Of a stretch of DNA of 64,000 bases, positions 12,331 through 23,690 are shown piece by piece. The stretch covers positions 149,381,127-149,445,126 of the forward strand of contig JBOZIK010000001.1 of NCBI GenBank assembly GCA_051453625.1. Direction: 5' to 3'. Within the stretch, counting starts at the first letter, position 1. Each line of letters begins with the position of its first letter. The notes under the pieces are model-generated. The model was not told the origin of the DNA and did not search any database. It saw only the letters and a list, made by a program, of their open reading frames with translations. This DNA is from Welwitschia mirabilis. Its lineage: Eukaryota; Gnetophyta; Gnetopsida; Welwitschiales. A program made the translations under genes and the position numbers.

Positions 12331-12985
12331 TGTGTATAATAGCAATAAATGATCTTACTATTTTGTTAAGATAAAAATATTTATTTTTTAACTATTTTTC
12401 CTTTTATAAATGCATATATCCTTAAGGATTTTAGTATATAAAGGAGATTTTCTAATCGCTTCCACAAAGGAAATGTTAGTATTAACTTTCTTAAAGATTT
12501 TAAGAAAATTTTAATGTTTTATAATTAAGGTATTTTTTCTAAATTATTATGGAAAAGGTATATGCTCCTTATATGATTGAATTTATTCTTTAAGTTTGAC
12601 TTATGCATTTATCTCTTTATTATTATATTTGATGAGTAACTCTTCCTTATGAAACACTTATTTTTCAATCTATTGATTAAATTATCTATGACTACTAAAG
12701 TGTATGAATTTGATTTCTCTAATGTTGGGATCTTTAACTTCTTTAACTATATTGACACCATTATGATTTAAAATATGAGTAGAAGAATATCATTTTATGT
12801 TAGTTGAATTGACTTATTGAACATTTTTTTCAAGTCCTTATAAAGTGAAAGAGCTTTATCTATTGAATTATTATTAATTATTATTAATTAAAGTCTATGT
12901 TTTTGTGAACATTTTTAATTATTTTTTTAAATGCTTTAAATGATGTATTTTGATATGTTGAATATGAAGGAAAAGGATTATAAAG
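12331..12985 (-). other. Gag-protease linker, copy 1
   Basis: This segment resembles 13560-14260. Both have 'ccttaa..tttatatataaa/ttattatacaaa', then 'aaggaaatgttagtatt' versus 'aaggagaatgttaatctt', then 'ggctccttatctaatgg'-like text, then a 'tcttattcttatgg'-like block. It is the upstream (on the - strand) part of the protease region. No domain was recognised. Confidence 0.5.
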
Positions 12986-13085
12986 NNNNNNNNNNNNNNN
13001 NNNNNNNNNNNNNNNNNNNNNNNNNNNNNNNNNNNNNNNNNNNNNNNNNNNNNNNNNNNNNNNNNNNNNNNNNNNNNNNNNNNNN
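12986..13085. other. Assembly gap (exactly 100 N)
   Basis: Placeholder-length gap. The sequences on its two sides are diverged copies of the same gypsy protease region. Confidence 0.99.
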
Positions 13086-13560
13086 ATAAGAAATAATAGA
13101 AACATTTTACTCATAAGAATAAAACTCAAGAACATCATTAATACTCTTTAAAAACTCAACTCTTTTAAGATATTTAGATTGTTTCATGACATTAAAGATA
13201 TTAAACTAAATAATCATTTTATTAAATGGAATCTTTATAAGACCATTCTTATAATTAATGAAGAATTGAAAGTGGTACAAAAAGTTCTATCCAAGACCAT
13301 TAAAATGGAATAACTTCTAACTTGTTCCATCTCTAAAACTATGGATTTTACTAAAAATTAATAATTTTTAACTTGAATAATAACATCCTCTACTATACTC
13401 AAAGATGATTTTAAATAATCATCAACCAATTGTAGTTGGTGTTTATAAATTTAGGATCAAATACACTAAGTTCTTTATAGATACAGTAAGGTATAAGATT
13501 TATACTAGCTCTAAGATCTAGTAATTCTTAACTAATATGCTTGTCATTAATAGTGATAGA
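13086..13560 (-). pseudogene. Ty3/gypsy aspartic protease remnant, copy 2
   Basis: Second copy of the gypsy protease at 11838-12330, read on the - strand. It gives LLDLRASINLIPYCIY for the catalytic block (Gly of D-x-G replaced by Arg), then a degraded middle, then INYKNGLIKIPF for the 'INCRNGVMKLSF' block, followed by the linker that matches copy 1 ('...KRVEFLKSINDVLEF' against 'ERVEFVKSLDDNLEF'). By eye the two copies are perhaps 75-80% alike, too different to be two alleles. Either the region was duplicated in the genome, or two related elements are joined across the gap. Confidence 0.7.
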
Positions 13561-14280
13561 AATGGTGGAATTTCCTAGGTATTACACTTAGGTGAAATTT
13601 GGTTTTGGATGATAGCAATAATTTATTGAATTAATAATGCTTTTTTTTTACATTTATTTTCATTTTAATAGGGCATAAGTCCTTAAAAGTTTATTATACA
13701 AAGTGATTTGGCTAATGTCTTATAAAAGGAGAATGTTAATCTTGATTTACTTAAATATTTCAAGGACCTCTTGGTGTTTTTTGGTTGATGTATATTTTAA
13801 AATTTATTTTTAAAAATGTATAGGCTCCTTATCTAATGGAATCTCTTCTTTAACTTTGATTTCTACTTCCTTCTCTTTACTTCTATACTTGGTGGCCACT
13901 TATTCTTATGGGACTCTTCTTTCTTATCTCTTGATTAATTTGTGTATAACGTATAAGGCATATGGATTTGGTTTATCTAATATTAGGCTCTTTTACTCCT
14001 TCAACTATACTAACACTGTTAACATTTTACTCATGAGTATAATAAAGCTTACCTTTTTCATATTGGGTAATAGATGCAAGAATATGTCTAGTAGTTTTGT
14101 TGAGTTATTAGACATTTTACTTAAGTCTTTATAAAGTGGAAGAGGTTTTTAAATTACATTTTTATTAATGATTATAAATTCAAATATATGAACTTTTTAA
14201 GTGTATCTTTCAAGGTTTTCAGTGATGTGCTTTAATGTATGAAAGTTAAAGGAATAGTATTAAAATAATATGTATTAGGT
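13561..14280 (-). other. Gag-protease linker, copy 2
   Basis: Counterpart of 12331-12985 (see shared landmarks there). A forward open frame at 13856-14134 runs against the element and has no recognisable domain. Confidence 0.45.
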
Positions 14281-14289
14281 AGTTACAAA

Positions 14290-15210
14290 GGACATGGGTG
14301 CTATGTTAACTTGAGGAAGCTTGGTAATTATTTTCTTTTTACAAGAAGTTGGAATGATTCATTGATCCTTGATTATAGGTGGTAAATAAAGGGTTATTTT
14401 CTCTTTAATTTGATCATTATTATCCTATAGCATTCACTTACTTCTAGAACATATCTTGTACAGAAGGGATGGAAGGGTATTAGACAGTCTTATGAAAGCC
14501 TACATAACATTTAGAATAATCATTTTTAGTGGTTGTAGACTTAAGAGTGGTACTGAGTAACTCAACCATTTTAAACAACTCTTTGAACTTTTTGTTAACT
14601 TTAAAATTTTCCTAAAATTTAAAGATACTAGTAGTTTTGACATTAGGTTGTGATCTAAAAGGATTATTAAGCTTTTTATAATTTTTAAAGCTCTTGAAAA
14701 ATGACTTTAAAAACTTTTAACCTTTGTGAATGTTAATTTCTAAAAATGTATCTCTACACATCATCTCTATAAGTTATCCATGATTGAAGGATAAAGCTTC
14801 ATAAAATAAGCTAATGAGTATTAAGGGAATTTGAGTAATAAGTCTTTGACATTCTCTATATTTGAGAAAAAGTTGCATGATATTTTTATTGAAAGTTTAG
14901 GATTTATCTTCTAAATGTATCGATTTTATGATTTGGAAATAATTTATTAAAAAAGAATTAGCTTAAGTCACTTTAAATTAGGATTGATAAATTCTTCAAG
15001 GTGTGCAACCAAGATTTAGCTTTTTATTTCAAGGAAAATAAAAAGAGTGTTAACCTAAAGGCACCAAATATTTAAGAATTTTATATAATAGTAGATAATA
15101 CGCATTCAAACTCTTTAGAGTATAAGAAAGAGTCCTCATATTCTAAATCATCAAAATAAATCAAATTTTGAATGCTAGCTAGTTTAAAATCCACTCTATA
15201 AGCATTGGGT
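14290..15210 (-). pseudogene. Ty3/gypsy gag remnant
   Basis: Gag remnant on the - strand. Reading leftwards from about 15060 gives FGAFRLTLFLFSLK, a stop, then KAKSWLHTLKNLSI, then FFFNKLFPNHKI. These match the 'RLFPFSLRDKAKSWLNSLP..SI..W.EL...FL.KFFPPSKT' core of plant gypsy gags. More weakly similar text follows to about 14300, where a zinc-knuckle remnant would be expected but no clean Cys-Cys-His-Cys set is visible. Multiple stops disable it. It lies upstream, on the same strand, of the protease copies at 13.6 and 12.3 kb, the right order for one element. Confidence 0.65.
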
Positions 15211-16049
15211 AATTAAACTATGCAAGAAGGGGTACCTAGATATTGTGATTGTAGGTAGTCTTTCTAAGTTTATCTAAGTGAATAATTATAAGAGAAATTA
15301 TGGGGATCACCTAAGTCAAAGTATGAGTAAAAATGTTGATAAGAATGAAAACAGTTTTGATCTTAAGCTTATTCTTCTTAAGGTCTCTCTTATAAACTAC
15401 TCTTTTAAGGCTTTCTACATTTGTTTTTGGTTTTGAAATTTATGTTTGAAATAGATAAGGACTAATGTGATCTAACGTCAGACCTATTTTACCAATTCAT
15501 GTATAAATTTAAACAACTAAAGGTAGGTACAATACTTTAGTAGTTAAGAAAAGAGTAAAAATGTAATCTTCACAAAGTGTTAAAGTAGTCTACAAAAGGA
15601 TGGAAATGGTACTAGTAAAATAAGGTGATAGCACAAATAGGAAATACTTTGAAAAAAATAAAAGATAACAGTGACATAGAGCTAAGAGTTTCAAATGGAT
15701 TGGTATAGTCAAAAGATGAATAAAATAGGAAAAAGTATAGGATGTAATATAAGAAATCCTAAATTATAAAAAAATAATGAAAATGCAATGCAAGGAAAAG
15801 GATAAACATGTGGCATAGAAAAAATTAAAATGAAATGCAAGAAAATAATTTGAAAAAAAAAAGAAAATTAGGCTCCTTTAAATGTCTTCATCTACTCCAA
15901 TCTGTGAAAATGAGGAAAAGAGTTTAGAGGGAATAAAATAAGAAGAAAACAAATATTCTTTTACAAATAAATTAGCGTTGCATAGAAAAATTAGAAGGAT
16001 CAGTTTGGACACCACTAAATATGATTCACTCACTAGATATATACTTAAA
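15211..16049. other. Putative gypsy leader, nothing specific recognised
   Basis: Sequence between the gag remnant and the right LTR-like repeat. It would hold the leader and primer-binding site, but no convincing binding site was found on the - strand. Confidence 0.3.
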
Positions 16050-17300
16050 ATGGAAATTTTCTTGAAAGTAAATTGTTAAAAAGTAAAATGCTAAATTGAA
16101 AATAAATAATTGAAAAGAAAACCTAAAAGAAAAAAGGAAATAAAATAAAAACTAAAAGAGGACTATAATTGGATTAGTATAAAATAAAATAAAAACTTAA
16201 AAAAAAAGAAAAATAAAAAAATAATAGAAATAAAAATAAAAGTGTGTGTTCCACTATAGCTACTATGTCATTATCCCTTATAATGTAATGATAAAGCTAT
16301 TCAAGAATAAATTTTTCTGCACTTATATCTATCATCAACATATAGTAATTTATTGGGTCAAATCTAGATTTTACTAGATAAACTAAGACTTCTATTTGTG
16401 TATAGTTCTAGTATCATTCTTTCTAAGGGAGAAATATAGTAATGTAAAATAAGAAAACCATCACAAATTACTTCTATAATTGTTACAAAATCATTTCTTA
16501 AACTAATACCAAGAGAAATATGGATTAATAATTAGTATTATGAGCTAGAAAATAAGCATAGGAAGAAGAACTAACATGAACCTCTCATGTAATAATTATA
16601 ATCTTAAATAATAATATACTTGTTGAAACCTTAATCTAAAGATGTAACCAATAAATCTCAAGCTATTGTAAAGCTAGTAGATCTATTTAGCTCTCATAGC
16701 ACACTTCATAAGCATGCTAAGTAGAATTTTTGGTCCAATGAATATCAAATGACAGTAACTAAATAACCAATTTTACTATAAATCTTTACTTTAAATTGTA
16801 AATTATTAAATAATTTCATCCTTACTTAAGCATAACAAGTATGAACAATCATAGATACTTGATATTATGAAATTAGATTAAGATCAAAAACCAATAATAG
16901 TATCTTTATTTAAAAGACCTTTAACCCTATTCAAGCATAATAAGTATGATAAACTATACATACTTGATATCAAGAAGTTAGATTAAGAATGGAAATAGAT
17001 TTTTATTACATGAAATAAGTAAATGTATGTCAAAGAAGTATTAGAATTCATTATAAGAAAATGTTATGCTTGATTCAAAGGGATAGTACATCCTTAAATG
17101 GATAGTTTAGAATTTAGACATGATATGAGATCTCATAGTAATCTATAACAATTAGCTATGAAGTAATAATTCTTAACTCCTAGCTAATCAACTCCATCCC
17201 TTCACAACAACCCTAAAAGTAAGCCTAAAATAATATTTTATACATTATAGCTAGGGTTAGGGCTAGTTTTCTAGAGATTAGCATAAAATTTATCCTTGTC
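16050..17300 (-). repeat. LTR-like repeat, right copy (5' LTR of a - strand gypsy element)
   Basis: Partner of about 10130-11300: same order of an A-rich tract (about 16080-16240), 'ccactatagctactatg' against 'cccactatacctatcatg', the 'gtatcattctttcta' block against 'ctgtcattctttta', and 'taagcataacaagtatga'. The last phrase is repeated in this copy near 16825 and, slightly altered, near 16930. Ends are approximate. Confidence 0.4.
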
Positions 17301-17894
17301 TAATCTAGTTACCAATAGATCTAGGTATATTAATAACTATAGATGAATCCATAATATAAGTTTGAATACATTTTATGCAAAGGAACGAATGTCATCATTA
17401 GATCTACTAGCATCACTAGCTTCCTAAGGAGTTACACCTCTAGCTTCTACCATAGTACTCCAAATACTACTAACAACATATGAAATAATAGTGGAGAAGA
17501 CAAATATTAGTAAAAATGGATTTAGATACTCTTAAGTATGATAAATGTATAAAAAGTGATAAATGTTAAATTATCATGCTAAAATGATTAGAATAACTTG
17601 ATGTAAGTGTCAGTTTTCGCATGTTAACACATCCTTAAAGTAGCTTATTAATAGTACCTTAAAAACATGAGTGAAAAAAGAGATATGGAAACAATATGTC
17701 TTACTTAGAGGAATTTAGAAATATGTCATGTTTATCTTGACTATGTAAAAGTATGAAAATTTAACATGTGGAGAAAGTGTAAAATGATTAAAAATTTCTT
17801 GAAATATATTGCAACTCAATCAAATATGAATTGAAATAAGTAGATAAATCATTGCAGAAAATCACATAAGGATTTGAAAAATTTTAAAATTACA
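17301..17894. other. Unrecognised sequence left of copia element A
   Basis: No match was seen to the first part of the copia LTRs at 24151-25475 or 50650-52129. The 5' LTR of element A is therefore truncated here. Confidence 0.35.
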
Positions 17895-18125
17895 TTGAGA
17901 GTGAAGTAGGGGATTTCCCAAAACACTATAAATCCTACATGCATCCAAATTAATAGTTTCTATTTTATGTTTAAGATTTTGTTTTTTAATTTCTTGTATG
18001 CATGGTTTTAATTTCATTATGTGTTTATATGCAATCTATGATTATATTTTATTTAGTTGTTTTGAGCTTAAAGTTTTTAAAAAGAACCTATTCACCTCCC
18101 CTTCCCAAGGTTCTCAATCCTATCA
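17895..18125 (+). repeat. Copia element A, 5' LTR (3'-terminal part only)
   Basis: From 'gagagtgaagtagggg' to 'ggttctcaatcctatca' this matches the last 230 bases or so of the LTR at 24151-25475 almost base for base. Shared parts include 'actataaatcct', 'tgcatccaaatt', 'ttgtatgcatgg', 'ttttgagcttaaagttttt' and 'agaacctat'. It also resembles both LTRs of element B. The upstream 1.1 kb of the LTR is missing. The end is fixed by the primer-binding site two bases later. Confidence 0.85.
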
Positions 18126-18127
18126 TT

Positions 18128-18139
18128 TGGTATCAGAGG
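18128..18139 (+). other. Primer-binding site (initiator Met tRNA)
   Basis: TGGTATCAGAGG follows the LTR end with a two-base spacer. It is the standard plant retrotransposon primer-binding site complementary to the 3' end of initiator tRNA-Met (TGGTATCAGAGC), with only the last base changed. It fixes the + orientation of element A. Confidence 0.88.
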
Positions 18140-18191
18140 TTAGGTTAGTCTTAAATATATTTTCATAGATCTAGACTTAAGAACCCTAAAA

Positions 18192-19480
18192 ATGAGTAAC
18201 CTAACTAATGGATTTTAAACTGTCCATCCACTCATGTTTGGTGATTTAAACTATTCCTATTGAAAATCTAGGATGAGGATTTTTCTTAGATCCCTAGATG
18301 TCAATGTAGAAGAGGTCATTACAAAGGTTATACTATGTCTATGATAGCCTAGATAGATGCAAATGGAAATACTATTTTGGTTTTAAAATCCAGAGACCAA
18401 TAGACTCTTGCAGATAAACAAAAGTCATAATAGATGCCCAAGCTCTTAATGCTATTTTTTGTGTAGGGTGTGCAAATGAATTTAAAAGAATTGTGAACTA
18501 TAATCATGCAAAAGAAGCTTGGAATATTTTGGAATTTTTACATGAAGAAACATCTACTATTAAAATAAAAAAATTACAAATGCTTATTTTTAGATTTGAA
18601 GACATTTATATGGATGATGAAGAAACCTTATAAGGATTTTGTGCTAGACTTACAGATATAGTAAACTCAATGGCAAGTCTCAGAGAACACATGGAAGGAA
18701 GCAAAGTGGTAAGGAAAGTGTTGAGATTCCTATCCAAAAGATTTGAACCGAAGGTAATAGCTATTGAAGAAAGAAAAAATATCAGTGCAATGGCATTGGA
18801 AGAACTTCAAGGTAACCTTCAAACCTATGAACTTAAGTTTACTAAAGATAGAAGAAAAGGTATTACTTTGAAATGTGTGCAAGAGAATTATAGATCTAAT
18901 AGATCATATGAAGAACTTAACAATGATGAAGTGGCCCTTCTAGCTAGGAATTTTAAAATATTTCTTTACAGGAAAAAGGAAGGAAAATTAAGCAGGAATC
19001 TAAGGAAAATCAATTCAAAAGAAAAAAGAGAATAAGATAAGTAAAAGAAAATCCAATGTTATTCATGCAAAGAATTTGGACATATGGCCAATGAATGTTC
19101 CAACACTAGAAGAGAAAGTAGGAATCTTAAAAACACCTCTTTGATGGAAACTTGGGATAATGAAAATGATGAAGATAAAGAAAACTACTTAGATCATGTA
19201 TCAGATAAAGAAAGAGATTATATTTTATAGCCCTAGTATCATGTCTCAAAAATGTGCCTACTACTTCAACATTAGATGACTTAGATATGTTTGATAAAGA
19301 GGAAGATGAGTTAGAAGAAATGTGTCAAGATTTTTATGAAGAATGTGAGAAGATCACTAAAAGAATTAATGACTTAACCAAAATAGTAAAAACCATTACA
19401 AAAGAAAAGAATAAAGTGGAATAGAAGTGCAAAGTACTCGAAGCCGATAACTCTAAGTTAACTACTCAAGTAAATTATCT
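18192..19480 (+). pseudogene. Copia (Sirevirus-like) gag, element A copy 1
   Basis: Gag with a zinc knuckle, the RNA-packaging protein of a Ty1/copia element. The ATG at 18192 starts MSNLTNGF; the next recognisable block, around 18230-18300, gives MFGDLNYSYW and SRMRIFLRSLD, the typical 'FDG.NY..W..RM..FL' start of copia gag. The 18670-19035 frame (SLREHMEGSKVVRKVLRFL) is the UBN2-type core. The CCHC knuckle CYSCKEFGHMANEC is intact at 19057-19098 (spacing C-x2-C-x4-H-x4-C). An Asp/Glu-rich and then Lys-rich helical tail follows. At least four stops and one frame change break the gene. It is followed by protease at 19713. A second copy of the gag core lies at 21032-21830. Confidence 0.85.
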
Positions 19481-19712
19481 TTCATTCTTTGTAAATAAGT
19501 TTTCTAGTAGTTCATATAAACTGGAACAGATGCTTGGAATATGAAAGAAAAATGTAGATAAATTAGGTATTGGTTTTGAAGCACAAATTTCTCTAAAATA
19601 GGTAAACCGAACAAGTAAGTTTGTGTCTAATATCTTATCCAATTTTTATGATATAATTAATTAATATAAACTATTTTGAAAATTTAGATATATGATGTTT
19701 ACCTCTTAACAT

Positions 19713-20128
19713 GTGAATGCTTTACCATTTAAATTTATCCCTAAGAAGAATATACCACCTAAATCAAATAACACTAAGTGGGTTAAAGCTAATAATCTCC
19801 GAAGCTTTGTGTCACAGAAAAATTGTAGAAAATATCATGTAAAAAGCTGGTATCTAGATAGTAGTTGTTCAATGCATATGATAGGAGATAAATCAAGTTT
19901 TCCAAGGTTAAATAGCATAAATTGTGGAGAAGTCATTTTTAGAAACAACCAAATAACAAAAATAGAAGGTACAAGAAGCATCAAAGGAGGTATGTTATCT
20001 AATCTCTATAATGTATTTTATGTTAATGGCTTACAACATAATTTATTAAGCATTGATAATGCTTACAATTTAGATATTGAAACTTTTGATCAATCAATAC
20101 ATGAAAATCAATAATTTAGAAAATATAA
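19713..20128 (+). pseudogene. Copia protease / pre-integrase start, element A copy 1
   Basis: Start of the copia pol polyprotein. At 19848-19880 the frame reads WYLDSSCSMHM, the 'W.LDSGCS.HM' retropepsin active-site block. The Gly after D-S is replaced by Ser, which should abolish catalysis. The frame continues with the flap-type region and then with NVFYVNGLQHNLLSI, the start of the GAG pre-integrase segment. An internal deletion then joins it directly to NAYNLDI (missing about 35 residues present in copy 2). After ENQ the frame stops at 20112. No integrase, RT or RNase H follows. Element B breaks off at the same place. Confidence 0.82.
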
Positions 20129-20601
20129 TAACAAAATTAAATTTTTTTTGGTCTTTTATGATGTAAAATATAGTTCTGGTAATCGTTTTATCTCCTATGA
20201 AAGTGATCTAAAGTTTGGTACACTGTTTCTTGGCTGATTGCAGGATGATCGACTGAATCTGTGATTCGGTCAACTAGATGTGGTTAGTTAACTAGCTAAA
20301 AAGCCTAGTCACCCAAACCCCTTCTAGTATTNNNNNNNNNNNNNNNNNNNNNNNNNNNNNNNNNNNNNNNNNNTGATCGAACCTGATGAATTACAGTGTG
20401 GAAGTATAGCTGGTGGACCCGATTTCTTTATAAAATATGCCCTATTTTCCTTAATCTATAAAAGGACTAGAATCCTAACCTATTTCCATCTCAATCTAGT
20501 GCCTACAACCCTTTAGATCTAGTGAGTTTCTTCAAGTTTAAGAAAGCTTTACAGCCAGATCCACTGATTTTCTTAGTTTTTCTTCTCTTCAAGGTTTTAG
20601 A
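20129..20601 (+). other. Non-coding joint between protease and second ORF (copy 1)
   Basis: This spacer is shared with 22572-23054 and 54241-54711. It contains 'gatcgactgaatctg'-like phrases of the kind arrayed in the LTRs, then 'cccttctagta', a 42-N gap (20332-20373), a 'gccctatttt' block and 'tctataaaag', then 'agatctagtga'. The TATA-like 'tctataaaag' (about 20455) about 145 bases before the second ORF could be a promoter for a subgenomic transcript, but that is inference. Confidence 0.5.
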
Positions 20602-20931
20602 ATGACATTCAACACTTCCAAAAGAGGCCCAAAGGAAGGTGCTTTAAGGGAACCTTCTTACTTCTTCCATGGAATGTCTGAAGAAGCCTTAGATAAGTTT
20701 TATGAGAAGTTTGAAAAGAAACCTATGTGCTAAGAGTGGTCTATAGCTTCATCTGAGCTTAAGGAGCTAAGAGATGTCATTCAACTCTTAAGAGATTAAG
20801 ATCTGGATCATTTCTTAGATGTTTTAGATTCTACATATCCTTTTCTCACTAGAATGTTTTACTGTAATGCTTCTTTTAATTGTAATACCAGGACTTTAGA
20901 AATCCTAGTTTTGGGTAGAAGGATAAAAGTG
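20602..20931 (+). pseudogene. Second ORF of element A, copy 1 (plant transposon protein-like)
   Basis: The ATG at 20602 begins MTFNTSKRGPKEGALREPSY. The frame continues through FHGMSEEALDKFYEKFEKK, a stop, ELKELRDVIQLLRD, a second stop (TAA at 20797-20799) and DLDHFLDVLDSTYPFLTRMF up to the 100-N gap. The 'RMFYCNASF' block followed by 'LGRRIKV' resembles the start of the putative plant transposon protein domain (Transposase_32 family, usual form 'V..FYANL...G......V.G..I'). The domain's function is unknown. Copies lie at 23055-23690 and 55257-56316. The fragment is cut by the gap at 20932. Confidence 0.6.
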
Positions 20932-21031
20932 NNNNNNNNNNNNNNNNNNNNNNNNNNNNNNNNNNNNNNNNNNNNNNNNNNNNNNNNNNNNNNNNNNNNN
21001 NNNNNNNNNNNNNNNNNNNNNNNNNNNNNNN
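20932..21031. other. Assembly gap (exactly 100 N)
   Basis: Placeholder-length gap. On its left is the second ORF of copy 1; on its right is the gag core again. Confidence 0.99.
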
Positions 21032-21960
21032 CATATGGAAGAAAGTAAAGTGGTAAGGAAAGTGTTGAGATCCCTGCCCAAGAGATTTGAACCAAAGGTA
21101 ATAGCCATCAAAGAAAACAAAAATATTAGTGTAATGGCATTAGAAGAACTTTAATATAACCTTCAAATGTATGAACTTAAATTCACTAAATATAGAGAAA
21201 AAGGTATTTCTTTGAAATGTGTGATGAACTTAAATTTACTAAATATAGAAGAAAAGGTATTGCTTTAAAATGTGTGCAGGAGGATTATAGATCTGATAGA
21301 TTGAATGAAGAACTTGATAATGATGAGGTGGCTCTTCTAGCCAGATGTTTTAAAAGATTTCTTTCTAGAAAAAAGGAAGGAGAATCAAGCAGGAATTTAA
21401 AGAAAAGTAATCCAAAATAAAGAAGAAAACAGGATAAGGGAAAGGAAATCAAATGCTATTTGTGCAAAGGATTTGGACATATGACCAATGAATGTCCCAA
21501 TACCATAAGAAAAAGCAAGAAATCTAAAAACACCTCATTAACAGTAACTTGGAATAATAAAGATATTGAAGATAAAGAAAACTACTCAGATCATGTATTA
21601 GATAGAGAAAAAAGATTATTTTTTAATGCTCTAGTATCATCTCTCAAGAATGTTCCTAGTACTTCAACATCAGATGACTTAGATATGATTGATGAGGAGG
21701 AAGATGAGTTAGAAGAAAAATGTCAAAAGTTGTATGAAGAATATGAGAGGCTTGCCAAAAGAATCAATAAATTAAACAAATTAGTAAAGACCATTATAAA
21801 AGAACAGGAGAAAATAGAATAAAAGTGCAAAGTACTAAAAGAAGAAAAATTCAGATTAAATACTTAGGTAAATAATCTTTCATTCTTTGTAAATAATTTT
21901 TCTAATAGTTCATCTAAACTAGAACAAATGCTTGAAATACAAAAGAAAAGTGGAGACAAA
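21032..21960 (+). pseudogene. Copia gag, element A copy 2 (5' part missing)
   Basis: Begins within the UBN2-type core at 'SKVVRKVLRSLPKRFEPK' and runs through a second CCHC knuckle, CYLCKGFGHMTNEC, intact at 21454-21495. The acidic region and the Lys-rich helical tail (KLYEEYERLAKRINKLNKL) follow, much as in copy 1. The frame 21460-21822 is open for 120 codons. A direct duplication of about 54 bases (21171-21224 and 21223-21276, around 'gaacttaaatt.actaaatatag') lengthens the core and is not in the other copies. The part upstream of the core would lie in the gap. Confidence 0.82.
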
Positions 21961-22179
21961 TCAGGTATTAGTTTTGAAGCACAAATTTCTTAAAAATAGA
22001 TAAACCAAATAGGTAAGTATGTATCCAATATCTTATGAAATTTTTGTGGTAGACATAATCATTCTAAACTATTTTGCAAATTTAGATATATGATGTTTTC
22101 CTTTGATCATTTAAATGCTTTACCATTTAAATTTATTTCAAAGAAAAATATACCACTTAAGTTAAATAAGACTAAGGAG

Positions 22180-22571
22180 CTAATAATCTCTAAAGCTTTG
22201 TGTGGTATCTAAATAGTGGTTTTTCAATGCATATGAGTGGAGATAAATCAAGTTTTAAAAGGTTAAAGAGTATAAATGGTGAATAAGTCATTTTTGGAAA
22301 CAATCAAACAACAAAAATAAAAGGTACAGAAAGCATCAAAGGAGGTATGTCATATAATCTCAATAATGTACTTTATGTGAATGGCTTACAACACAATTTA
22401 TTAAGTGTTAGTCAACTGTGTGATAAAATAAATAAAATAATCTTTGATAAATCTAAATGTATAATTGAGAATGAGAAAATAAATGTTGTTATTTTATATG
22501 CAAAATGTGTTGATAATGCTTACAGTTTAGACATTAAAATTCTTCATCAATTAATACATGCAAATCAATAA
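22180..22571 (+). pseudogene. Copia protease / pre-integrase start, element A copy 2
   Basis: At about 22205 the frame reads WYLNSGFSMHMSGDKSSF: the catalytic Asp is Asn and the Cys is Phe, while Gly is kept. The last part (22347-22571) is open: NLNNVLYVNGLQHNLLSVSQ, then LCDKINKIIFDKSKCIIENE, ending NAYSLDIKILHQLIHANQ and a stop. This is the GAG pre-integrase segment. Pol ends here as in copy 1 and element B, with no integrase or RT after it. Confidence 0.8.
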
Positions 22572-23054
22572 TTTAGGTAATATAGTGATAAAATTAAATG
22601 TTTCTCTATCAATTATAATGTAAACTCTAGTTCTAGTAATCATTTTATCTCTCATAAAAGTGATCTAGTGTTTGGTACACTGTCTCTTAGCTAATTATAG
22701 GAAAGTTAACTGGATCTATGATTCAAATAACCAGATGTGGTTGGTTGACTAGTCTGAAAGCCCAGTCACCTTGATCTCTTCTAGTACGATAAATCCACAT
22801 CTTAATGTGTCGACCGGATGTTGCAGCGGTTGACCGACCTGACAGATTACAATGAGGAAGTAAAGTCGATGGACCCAATTTATTTATAAAATCTGCCCTA
22901 TTTTCTTTATTCAATAAAAGAACTAGAACTCTAACCCATTTCTATATCATTCTATTGCCTTTAAGCCTTTGGATCTAGTGATTTTATTCAAGTTTAAAAA
23001 ATATTTGCAACTAGATCTAGTAATTTTTTTTTGGTTTTTCTTCTCTTCAAGATC
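22572..23054 (+). other. Non-coding joint between protease and second ORF (copy 2)
   Basis: Parallel to 20129-20601: 'gtttggtacactgtctctta', a block with 'gttgactag' and 'gtcgaccgg' phrases, 'cttctagtac', 'gccctattttc', then 'ggatctagtga'. The - strand open frame over this joint (22723-22914) is a chance frame. Confidence 0.5.
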
Positions 23055-23690
23055 TTAGAATATCAGCTAGCACTTCTAGAAGAGAACCAAAGAAAGGTGC
23101 TTCAAGGGATCCTTCTTACTTATTCTATGATATATCTAGAGAAGATTTGAATAAGTTATATGAGAAGTTTAAAAAGAAACTTGTGTACCAGGAGCAACCT
23201 ATAGCTTTATTAGAGTCTAGAGAGCTAAGAGATGTTATTCAGCTCTTAAGAGATTAAGATCTGGATCATTTTTTGGATGTTTCGGGTTCTATATATCCTT
23301 TTATTACTAGAATGTTTTACTACAATGCTTCTTTTAATCGTAATACTAGGACCCTAGAAACCCTAGTTTTGTGTAGAAGGATAAGAGTGACAGTAGATCT
23401 CATTTCTGAGCTGATCTATCTTTGTCGGGGAGATTATGAGAAATTTTGGCCTCTAAGAGACATAATGAAAGACAAGCCAGAAGTCACCAGGGATACTTGA
23501 GAATAAATGCACTCTTGAAAGCACACTATTTCTAATTCTCTGTTAACTCCAAAATATCATTTTATCCATTTAATCTTTACTTATAATTTTCTGCCCTTAG
23601 CTAGCCATCGTGATAAGGCCTCTAGCGATAGATATTATTTGATGTATTTGATATCATTTAAGTATGTAACTCATAAGTGTTATTTTAATC
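23055..23690 (+). pseudogene. Second ORF of element A, copy 2 (truncated)
   Basis: The start codon is ATA where copy 1 and element B have ATG (about 23055). The frame reads SASTSRREPKKGASRDPSY, LRDVIQLLRD, TAA at 23255-23257, then DLDHFLDVSGSIYPFITRMF, YYNASFNRNTRTLETLVL, RIRVTVDLISEL and RGDYEKFWPLRD. A frame change near 23500 leads to LLTPKYHFI and YNFLPLASHRDKASS, both matched in element B. Similarity ends about 23690, so the last third, including the acidic tail of element B, is missing or unreadable. Confidence 0.6.

Noticed and set aside
22723-22914. 63-codon - strand frame with Arg-rich content
   Set aside because: It is the reverse of the non-coding joint with 'gtcgaccgg' phrases, present in other copies without an open frame.
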